In this document: piece after piece, positions 19,220 to 28,086 of the stretch | Position numbering within the stretch: position 1 is the first letter of the stretch | Layout of the letters: every line of letters starts with the position of its first letter | From: Cloeon dipterum | Lineage: Eukaryota; Arthropoda; Insecta; Ephemeroptera; Baetidae | NCBI RefSeq assembly: GCF_949628265.1 | Contig: NC_088787.1 | Coordinates: 36,506,844 to 36,570,843, forward strand | Direction: 5' to 3' | Length of the DNA: 64,000 bases | Notes under the pieces: generated by a model | What the model saw: only the letters and a program-made list of their open reading frames with translations | Database searches by the model: none | Told to the model about the DNA's origin: nothing | Position numbers and translations under genes: made by a program

Positions 19220-21110
19220 GTTTATTGTTAAGCTGTTTATCTCACAATTTGTCAAAGTACATTCATGTCATAACAGGTCAGTTTACAAATAGAAAGAAAA
19301 GCATGTGAGGAAGGGCGACACTTCTGGAAAACAAGTTTCTAAGACTTTGTCCAGGAGGACATAGCCGAAGTGAGCCCAGACTAGTAAAATCATAAATAAA
19401 TCACAGTAATCACACTAAAATCTTGCTGTCACATACGCCTTGCAGAGGGACGGAAACTTTGCCGCTGAGCAGTCCTTTAGTGCGGGTGGCAAATCATTCC
19501 ACTCCTTAACGACGCGAAAGTCAAAGATGTTTTTCCCGAGATCGGTGCGGGCGGATGGCTGCTGAAGTCGAGGGTGCAGTGGATTGTCTCCACGGTGCAC
19601 GCGGCCAAGGGTAATTCGTGCCATCGCGTCGTAGTCCGTTACTCCTGCTAGGCACTTTTTGAAATACAGGAGGTCGTTGTACACCAGTTGTGCAGGCACT
19701 GAAAGTAGATGTTGTTGGTTTGGTGGTGGGATGCGGCGGCTGTGAATAAAATGCAGGGCCCTGTTCTGCACTCTAATCATCTTCTCAGTGTTAGTTTTTG
19801 TTGAGGGGTGCCATGCTGGTGTTCCGTAGAACAGTTTGGGCTTCACCAGTGAAAGGTACGCAATCCTTTTCATTCTTTGCGTGCAGCCGCGCAAGTTCCG
19901 AGCCGCGAACCCAAGGGTTTGCGGCGCTTTTTTCCGCTGGACGTCATCATGGTGGTTCCAGCGTAGGTTTCTCGACAGGTGCACACCAAGCAGCCGCTGC
20001 GTGGCAACGTACTGCAGGCTGCAGCGCTGTGCCACCGACTGCTTAGCGAGGCATGCAGGGTTGTCGTGCATGTGTCACGTCCATGACGACGCACTCCTTG
20101 GCGTTTAGCTGCATACCATTGTTGGCGCACCACACGTCGATGTGCGCGAGGTCCTCCTGCAGGGCCTCAACGTCATCTTCACTCCGAATCTGGTTGTGGA
20201 TGGTGCAGTCGTCAGCGTACTATATGAGGTTTGTCTTAACTACAGATGGCAGGTCTGATACGAAAGCATTAAACAGAAGAGGCCCGAGGACGCTCCCCTG
20301 GATAACGCTGGAAGGGACTTCGCAGGACTCGCTGCATGCCCCATTGAATCGCACGAACTGGCTGCGGCCTACAAAAAAGTTTTTCACCCATTTTAGCGCG
20401 CCGCCGTCCACACCGTATTGCTGCAGCTTGGAGAGCAGCCGCTGATGGGGGACTTTGTCAAATGCCTTTGCCCAGTCCAAGAACACGGTGTGGACCTGCG
20501 CCCCACTCTGGCTGTCTAGCGCTGCTGTCCAATCGTCGAGCGTCCGCATCAGCATGGTCGTGCAAGAGCGGGCGCTTCTGAAGCCGTGCTGCGAGTCGGG
20601 CTGAATTTTGTTGTCTTCAAAGAACGCTGCCATCTGGTTTCTCACGTGTTTTTCAAGAACCTTTCCCACCAGCGAGGTTACGCTGATGGGCCGCCAGTTC
20701 CTAAACTTTGATCGATCGCCGTCCTTTGGAATGGGCGTAACAGCCGCGCACTTGAAGTCCGCTGGCAAATCGCTGGCTCGAAGGGAAAGCTGGAACACGT
20801 GAGTGAAACTTTTACTAAGCGAGGCAGCAGTTTTTTAACAGGATAGCTGGAATTTTATCAGGGCCATTAGCGCTTTTTGAGTCCATTGTTTTCAACAAAG
20901 CCTCAACTTCACCCTCCGTGATGGTCCACTGTGTCAATTTAGGCCTTAGTGTGTGAACACGACGCAGAAATGGGAAATCAAGCGATACTGGGGAGAAATT
21001 TTGCTTAAATGTGGCAAGAAATTGGCTGGCGACGGCAAGAGGCTCGTTGAAGACTTGAACTCCGGACGTGAAACTCGTCGCGTTGATGGGCACTTTTTTT
21101 TCCGGAATTT
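19220..21110 (-). pseudogene. 5'-truncated CR1/Jockey-like LINE
   Basis: The protein order is clear on the minus strand: ANGPDKIPAILLKNC (about 20,840), AAVTPIPKDGDR...NWRPISVTSLVGK, QHGFRSARSC, FLDWAKAFDKV (motif A), SSVIQGSVLGPLLFNAF (motif B), YADDCTIH near 20,205 (motif C), and the C-terminal domain 20,071-19,415 ending NDLPPALKDCSAAKFPSL. A TAG lies directly before YADD and frame changes lie near 20,810 and 20,070. It is the same clade as the LINE at 24-27.5 kb. The insertion splits copy 3 of the unrecognised gene family between its leader and first exon. Confidence 0.88.
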
Positions 21111-21385
21111 ATGTTTGAAATGCGTAAAATGTTGTTTGTGCTAACAAGCCACGCGGATAGCACATGCGAAAAATCCAATATGGCCGCTGCTCACTTCACA
21201 AAGCGGACTGAAAATCACGATTTTACCGGTTTTGGCGGCCGGTGAACGGTCGGCGTAACCAAACACTGGCTCCGCCCTCAACGCTGACGTGCCAACCTAA
21301 CAAAGTTCGAAATTGCGCGAAAAACACGACTCGTGTTTATATTTTGACCGATGCTACAAGAGTATGTCACTTATAGCATCTTTTC
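21110..21385 (-). promoter_or_regulatory. Displaced 5' region of family copy 3
   Basis: Reverse complement of about 2100-2390, nearly identical from GGCTTGTTAGCACAAACAAC through the TGCTATAAGTGACATACTCT motif. It breaks at an A-run near 21,093-21,110 where the LINE begins, which places the LINE inside the 5' untranslated region of copy 3. Confidence 0.8.
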
Positions 21386-21635
21386 CGTCGCTCTGTTTGC
21401 GTCAAAACAATAAAAATTTAATTTTTTAATTTAATTTTTTTAATGCTATTTAGAAATTTCAAAATTTTATTTGAGAAGTGATTGCAATTTTAAAATTTAA
21501 CATTAAATTGTTGGAAATTCTCGTACTATCCTGTGCAATCCGATTATTATTTAGATTTTTGTTTTTAATTTTTAAAATGTGAACGATAATTTTTTCAAAA
21601 AAAATTTAAATTGCTTCAAAAATTGATTTTACCAA

Positions 21636-23394
21636 TCAAAGCTCCTCGAGGATGCCAGCTGCCATCATCTCGGCCTCGTAGTAATCTTCCGCTTCCTTGT
21701 TAGCGTCGCGCGGAATTGGCGGCGGCGCCCCGCCGAGGTCCCACAACTGTCGGCGAACAGGGTTGTGGGTGAACCACAGCCCTTTCTCGTTGTGGTATCC
21801 CTGCTGGTCGTCAGGGAGGACCACCATGCGGATGTTTTCCTTGCGACGAACTCGGCTCAGGGCGACATACAACTTTCCGTGGTCGCTGATGTGGTGCTTC
21901 AGGAAAACACCGACCTGAATGAGACGAATTTAGCACGGAAAATTAATATTATTCGGGAAATTTTCACCTTGTTCAGGGTCATCCCCTGGCTCTTGTTGAC
22001 CGTCATGGCAAAAGCCAGTTTGATGGGGAACTGCACCCTGCGCATCTTGAGCACGGAGCCGATGTCGCCGATTAACTCGATTCTAGCTAAGTCGATTTGC
22101 TGGTTCCGGATGGTTTCAGCGCCGCTCAAAACCGTCACTCTGAGCCTGAGCCTTCTGATGGCGTCGATCCGGATTCTCGTTCCGTTGACCAATCCGCAGC
22201 TGACGTCCAAATTGTGGATTAGAATGGCGATTGCGCCGACCTTCAATTTGAGTTCCTGGTACGGCAATCCCAGCGGTGTCTTTACGTGCAGCTCGTCTAA
22301 TTCAATCGTGCGCCTGTCTTCTGTAATTCCCGCGCCATTGTTCGCGACGATTGGATTGTCAGGATCTTCGTCGACAACCGAATCCTCAGACAGAATCGTG
22401 ACGATTGCCTCATCTCCAGGTAACTTGAGCAGGATCTGGCAACATATATTCGTTTTTTTTTATTTAAAGCGCCAAAAAAGCATGCATATACAGATTTTCA
22501 GATCGGATTACCCTGAAAAAGGTCGTTCGAAAATGTCAGGTCGAAGCCGTTCCTGAAAGGTGTCTAATGATGCCTCGCGGTCTTTGTTACGTTGAAGAAT
22601 CGATTTTTAAAAAAAATAAATTAGATTTTGCTACCGGTCGATTGGTGAATCGACAAATCTCGATTGTGCACCACACAGCATATGAATCAGGGCATAAAAT
22701 TGGTTCTACTGCGGCTAGCTCTTTGAAAATCGAGAAATGAGTTTGTTTCCACGACTCACGTTCGTCAGGGTCTGCACGCATATTCGTGTTTAGTTGCAGA
22801 ATGTGGCATCGGTCGAGGAATCGCGTGTTCCTAAAATGCATTTCTTCCACTTTCTCGTCGGGCTGGCAGAGGTCCCCGCCGAATAGGATGGGCATGCCTC
22901 CGAAGGGTGACTCTGATTCATCGTCTTTCGCCTCGCGAATTAATCTCTCGCCAACCTCGATGGCGCGATTGGGCGCCATGTACACCTCATCCATCAGGAA
23001 AAGTGAGTTTTCTTCGATGTTTTTATAACTATTAGAAAGTGGGGAAAAATAAGCGCGCGTTCGATCAATATGGCGCTTGAAAGGCTTACGCGCTGAACTG
23101 CGGCAGCAGTCTCGACCTCGAGTCTCTCTTGAGCGGGATTGGTAGCCCGAGCGCAGAATGCAGCGTTCGCCCCTTTGGAAGCAGAGCTGCGGCGACGTCC
23201 GTGAAAGCCGCGCACACGAACTTGAGGTTCATCAAGGCGAGCTTGGCGCAATTCACTTTGAATGTGAACGTTTTGCCTGTTCCTGCGGGCCCCTCGATGA
23301 AGAAGAGTCGCGACCTGTCGAGTCGATTTGGCGCCACGTAGGACCTGACAGCATCGACAATTGTGTCCACGATGGTCCTCTGATCGATGTTTAG
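21636..23394 (-). pseudogene. PIF1/Helitron-type helicase with introns
   Basis: Blocks on the minus strand carry the SF1B helicase motifs in order. FFIEGPAGTGKTFTF (Walker A) and AAFTDVAAALLPKGRTLHS are at 23.1-23.4 kb. MDEVYMAPN (Walker B) and ILFGGDLCQPDE (motif III) are at 22.85-22.99 kb. GLVNGTRIRIDAI and FAMTVNKSQGMTL (motif V) are at 21.95-22.27 kb. MYVALSRVR (motif VI) at 21.87 kb is followed by a tail ending at 21,636. AT-rich gaps with splice-like edges separate the blocks. Such helicases occur in Helitrons and as host PIF1. The GPAGTGKT and ALSRV wording plus the repeat-rich setting favour a Helitron or a captured copy. No Rep domain is visible. A possible upstream exon lies at 23,880-23,955, next to a LINE insertion. 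Some block edges are out of frame, so function is doubtful. Confidence 0.75.
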
Positions 23395-23958
23395 CTGCTG
23401 ATATAGTTCTAAGTGTGCAAGAAAATAAAGGAAAAGAATTACGCTAGGTTAATAGTAGTGCGCCTCTAAGAGAATTGAATTTTTCCCGGAATTTTGAATT
23501 TTTTTACAAAATTTGATTTTTTAAGGGGCGGTTCGAAAATATACTCAAATATTGATTACTGATTCTAAAGTTGTTCGCCGATCAGGTGGTGATGCGATAA
23601 AAATATTAAAAAACAAATACTCAATTTGTTTCGGCGCTCGTCGACAATTTTTTAAACAAAAATTTATTGCTTTGAGTTGAAATTTGGTTCGGTCGGTGGC
23701 GGAAAACTCCTCATAATGATGAATTACACGACACATGCGAATAAAAATGACACGCTGATTAAAATGATTAAAATTTGATTTAAATTTTGAAAAAAAAATC
23801 TTTTTTCCATTTTTTTTGTTGCATATTCCAAATTTTGAGGGAGGAGCAGAAATACTGGTAAGAAACGCACGCTCCCTTTGAACGCTCTGCATGTTTCTTA
23901 CGATTCCGCCGAGTCTGTTTAAGATTTCCAGACGAAACGTGTCTAGGGGGCACATGAG

Positions 23959-24720
23959 TTGCTTCCCCCAACCTTCATGGGGCGACTCATCCCTTGGTCA
24001 CTCCGGATACCGAGAATCGAGCCAAATTCCACAATGAGTCGAAATGGACTGCTGCTACTCACCCTGGTCAGCGCGTCACTCTTCCGACTGCCCAAACATG
24101 ATTTCCTGTGGCACCAACAACAACAGCAGGACCTGAGGACTGTCGCCAACCCTAATAACATCAACTTCGCTACCCTCGGAGTTGCCCAGGGATTCAGGTT
24201 GTCCAGTTGGGTGAGTGTTACCTGGGCACACGGAAGGAATGGACAATGCCACCTTTTGAATATTTGCCGCATTTTCACCACACGTGATAAGTGCAGCTTT
24301 CGCTCAGCCGTGGCAGCCGCAGGCAGCAGCCTCACAATTTTTGCCCTACTATGCGGTGATATCAACATACACCCTGGCCCTCTAGTTCTAGCACATTGTA
24401 TTTATTGCAATAAAGCAGGCCGAAAGAATGCAGTAAAAATCTGTTGCTCCACATGCCGAAAATCCTTCCACAAAACGTGTCTCGTCAAGTATGCCAAACT
24501 GGCCGACAGGGAGCTGAATTCTTTCCGCAAGAAAAATAACTTTACATGCTGGAGCTGCACACTGCCAAATCTTAATGACTCTTATTGGAGCCTCCCGCCG
24601 CCGCCCCCAATCCCCCCTAGTGTTAAAACTTTGCCGCGCCGCGCCGACAACGACGCCATCTCTTTTGGTTTTCAACGCTCGCAGCCTCAAGGACAGAAAA
24701 AAAGCCGCCGACATCCTCGC
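23959..24720 (+). pseudogene. LINE N-terminal region: 2A-like motif and PHD-like zinc finger
   Basis: An open frame begins near 23,959; a plausible start is MSRNGLLLLTLVSASLF (24,034), which is hydrophobic. Residues LLCGDINIHPGP (24,349-24,384) resemble the 2A ribosome-skipping motif (D-x-E-x-N-P-G-P) known from the N-termini of several CR1/L2-type LINE proteins; here Glu is Asn and Asn is His. Directly after it comes a Cys/His cluster (CIYCNKAG, CCSTCRKSFHKTC, CWSCTLP) fitting a PHD/RING-like zinc finger. The frame leads into the endonuclease region with a TGA near 24,728. This is the head of the LINE whose RT lies at 26.0-27.5 kb. Confidence 0.75.
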
Positions 24721-25749
24721 TCTGCTTGACACGCACTAGGCCGATATATGCGCGGTGAACGAGACTTGGTTCGCGCCCGACGTACACAACCACGAGGTCA
24801 TTCCTCGCGAGTATGTTGTCCTGCGCAAAGACCGTCTTGGGGGTCGGCGCCCTGCAGGAGGCGTTTTGCTAGCAATCCGACCTTTCCTGCAACCAAAACG
24901 CCTTGAACATCTTGAAGGGAGCGCGGAGGTGGTGTGGGCCAAATTAGAGTCAATAATTTTAAGCTGCTTGTGGGATCAGGGTATCGACGCACAAACGCTG
25001 ATGATAACTACAACGCCGCACTGATGCATTCCCTCGACCTCGCAGCAGCAGAAAAAGACAACTTTGACGGCAGTCTTTTTATGGGAGATATGAATTTTGA
25101 TGTTTGCTGGGAATCGACTCCGCCCCTTGTCCGAGCCGCCGTCGCCGAAAATTTCGTCGACGTTTTTGCCAGTATGGGATTTTCCCAGCTAATAAAATCC
25201 CCCACGAGAACGACTGCCGCGACATCAAAAATACTAGACTTGTTCTTCACTGACGTTCCAGTGATAGTCGCGTCCACGGATGTTGTCCCTGGCGTCAGCG
25301 ACCATGACGCTCTTCGCGCCACGCTTTCGCTTGCGACTATTCGCCCCCTATCCGCGCCACGCGAGGTTTTTGACTTTCGTTAGGCGAACTGGCCTGCGAT
25401 GAACGAAGCCCTCTTGCAGCGCCTGCAGGCCGTTCTCGCATTTGATGACGTCACGGAGAGCTGGGAAAATTGGAAAAAAATCGTTTTCGAGTGTGCTAGT
25501 GAATTCATACCAACAAAAAGGGTCGGAGGCAGAGCCAAGAAACACCTTCTTCCCTGGATGTCCAACCAGATAAAAATACTGATCAGAATTCGCGAAAATT
25601 TATTTCGGCTGTGGTTGCAAAATAAAAACGATGGTACGAGGCAAAGTTTCCTTGCTGCGAGGCGAGCAGCGCAATCTGCGCTAAGAGCTGCAAGGGAAAA
25701 CTGGCTGTGGAAACTAGGAAAGCGGAGAGAAGGCAGCAAAAATATTTGA
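24720..25749 (+). pseudogene. LINE apurinic-type endonuclease region, frame-broken
   Basis: Endonuclease/exonuclease/phosphatase blocks follow in order: DICAVNETWF (catalytic Glu region, 24,750), GGVLLAIRP, GSGYRRTNAD (frame change near 24,940), FMGDMNFDV (25,080), KSPTRTT...SKILDLFFT (25,195) and VPGVSDHDALRA (catalytic SDH block, 25,285). A TAG at 25,381 interrupts the frame before the linker (NEALLQRLQAVLAFDDV; LPWMSNQIKILI) that precedes the RT. This nuclease nicks the target DNA for target-primed reverse transcription. Confidence 0.85.
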
Positions 25750-26046
25750 AGCTATATACTCAAAAACAAAAATTCTGCATGACGGGGCAAGCTTTGAGTG
25801 CAATGGAAGGACTATCACTGATCCTCAAGAGGTGGCAGGCAATTTCAGTGATATGTTCAGGAAGAATTTCTCTAGCGCCAGAAATATTTTCCCATTCCTG
25901 AGGCGAGCGGCACGCGACCCAAATTCCACTGCTAATAAGCAATGTGATATAAGTTGCACTCCTGCTGCAATACACAATTTTTTGCAGCAGACGAAAGCAA
26001 ATGCGGCGGCGGGCCCAGACAAAGTGCCAGCCGTATTGTTGCGTAA

Positions 26047-27459
26047 TTGTGCAGCCTCACTAAACATAAGCCTCAGCCACATTTATCCCTCGAGCAATGC
26101 ATCCTCCCCACCGACTGGAAAACAGCAGCGATTACACCAATTCCAAAAGACGGCCCAAAAGATGACATGGAAAATTACCGCCCGATCAGTATCACGTCAT
26201 TGGTGGGGAAAACACTCGAGAGATTAAATCGCGATGAAATGGTCAAGTTTTTCGACGAGGAAAAAATTATTCCGAACTGCCAGCACGGATTTAGAGGGAA
26301 GGGAAGCTGCAAAACACTCCTCACAGGTACAATCGAGGACTGGACAGCAACACTCGACGAGAAAAGCGGCGAGCACATCCATGTGGCGTTTTTGGATTGG
26401 AAAAAGGCCTTTGACAAAGTGAATCACATGAGGCTCATATCAAAGCTTGACCACTATCGCGTCCAAGGGCCGCTGCTCAGATGGCTCGAAAATTTTCTTA
26501 CCAGCGGAACGCAATTTGTGCATTATAGAGGCGCACGCTCCGAGCCAACAGAAGTCAAATCGGGCGTGGTGCAGGGCAGCGTTCTGGGCCCGCTTTTGTT
26601 CAATGTGTTTGTCGCCGACTTGCCTGACGACGTGCAAAACTGCACTCTTGTGCAGTACGCTGATGACGCCACCATTTACAAGACAATTTCAAGACAAGAA
26701 GATGCGGATGAATTTCAAGACTCTTTGAACAATATAGACATTTGGTGCGCGAAAAACGGGATGGAGATGAATTCCAAAAAGTGTAAGGTGATGGATATTT
26801 CCCGCGCGCGATTACCCCTAAATTTTGCGAACACCCTCGGCGACGTGCCCCTTGAGTACGTGGACTCGCAGCGGTTGCTCGGCGTGAACATTGCGCGCGA
26901 CCTCCGATGGAGCGTGCACACAGAAATTGTGCGAGGGAAAGCGGCGCAGCGGCTCAGCTTTGCTGCGCGCAATTTGCGGGGATGCACGCCACGCGTGAAA
27001 AGAATCGCCTACTTAACATTGGTGAAGCCTGTGATGACCTTCGCACTTCCAGCATGGCACCCGACGACGCAGGAAAACATCAACAAATTAAGCAGAGTGC
27101 AAAATAGGGCGATGCACTTTGCTTATGGGAAAATCCTGCCGGAGCCGAGGTTGCAAAACGTGATGCCTTTTGATATGCACCTACGGCACACCGATCTCGT
27201 ATTTTTCCAAAGGTGCCAAAGCGGCCAGACACAGACAGACTTCGACGCGAGAGCAAGAATCATTCAGGGGCGCGTCCTGCGAAGCGACAGCGCTGCACAT
27301 CCGCGCCTCCAGCGGCCCCCAGCGAGAACAGCTTTCGGCCGAAGCGCCTTTTCTTACAGGGTATGCAAGCCCTGGAACGACATGCCACCGATTCTGAAAG
27401 ACTGCGACGCATCAAAATTTCCGTCCCTCTACGAGCAGTTTTTGTGGTGCAATTTTTAA
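26047..27459 (+). CDS. LINE reverse transcriptase domain (CR1/Jockey-like)
   Basis: A long frame whose RT homology starts near 26,090 (LPTDWKTAAITPIPKDG); the preceding part of the domain (AAAGPDKVPAVLLRNC) lies in another frame just upstream. Motifs: NYRPISITSLVGK, CQHGFRGKGSC, FLDWKKAFDKV (motif A), SGVVQGSVLGPLLFNVF (motif B), VQYADDATIY (motif C, catalytic), QRLLGVNIARDLRW, AARNLRGCTPRVKRIAY, and a C-terminal WNDMPPILKDCDASKFPSL ending at 27,459. The whole element spans about 23.96-27.5 kb and is nearly full length, broken by a few frame changes and stops. Its relative at 19.4-21.1 kb shares most of these words. Confidence 0.92.
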   Translation: MCSLTKHKPQPHLSLEQCILPTDWKTAAITPIPKDGPKDDMENYRPISITSLVGKTLERLNRDEMVKFFDEEKIIPNCQHGFRGKGSCKTLLTGTIEDWTATLDEKSGEHIHVAFLDWKKAFDKVNHMRLISKLDHYRVQGPLLRWLENFLTSGTQFVHYRGARSEPTEVKSGVVQGSVLGPLLFNVFVADLPDDVQNCTLVQYADDATIYKTISRQEDADEFQDSLNNIDIWCAKNGMEMNSKKCKVMDISRARLPLNFANTLGDVPLEYVDSQRLLGVNIARDLRWSVHTEIVRGKAAQRLSFAARNLRGCTPRVKRIAYLTLVKPVMTFALPAWHPTTQENINKLSRVQNRAMHFAYGKILPEPRLQNVMPFDMHLRHTDLVFFQRCQSGQTQTDFDARARIIQGRVLRSDSAAHPRLQRPPARTAFGRSAFSYRVCKPWNDMPPILKDCDASKFPSLYEQFLWCNF

Positions 27460-27779
27460 AGGGTTTGTGAATGTGATTTTAGTCATTAAATATTCAACGG
27501 CACGTGACAACGTCGAATCAACTTTTTGTTTCGCGCGTTAATGCAGATCCTGCATGTCATTTTTTGCCTTTGTTCATGTAAATGAATAATTGATTTAATT
27601 GTACGATATGTTAGGAGTCATGAACAATCAACAACAAATAAATTTAATTATAAAAATTTCTTTCTGATAGTTGGAAATGAGAATGCAGACCAACCAGATG
27701 CTCGTCGCGTCAATTAACTTTAAAAAAATATTTATTTCGGTGGTCTCCGACGGACAGAATGAATTTTTTTTAATAAATC

Positions 27780-27960
27780 ATTGCTTTCGTCTGACTTCCG
27801 CCTCGCTCGAAGGTGCCTCCCCCTGAAGACCTTCGTCGAAGGCGGCGTCTTGGTCCGGGTTGCGCAGCATGTCGTTGATGTCGATTTCTTGGAACAATTC
27901 TTGGTCCAGCGTTGCGTTGTTCAGCAGCAGTTTTCTTGCAAAATATCTGAGTAGTCGGAG
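27780..27960 (-). CDS. Terminal-exon-like coding block, unrecognised
   Basis: The minus strand reads openly for about 57 residues, acidic (RYFARKLLLNNATLDQELFQ, later a Glu/Asp-rich tail), to a TGA near 27,782, with AATAAATA about 55 bases beyond. It has high GC against an AT-rich background, like a real 3'-terminal exon. It abuts the 3' tail of the LINE at 27,960, so the rest of the gene may have been displaced by the LINEs. It could belong to the helicase locus; I do not recognise it. Confidence 0.35.
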
Positions 27961-28086
27961 CCTTTAGTTTTTAGTTTAGTTTTTTTTAGTTTATAATTTA
28001 TATTTATTTTGAGCCAATATGTGCAGGGGCGACTCATTAAAATACGTCAATCTTATCCTAAATACAAACTAAGACTATTGTTAACA

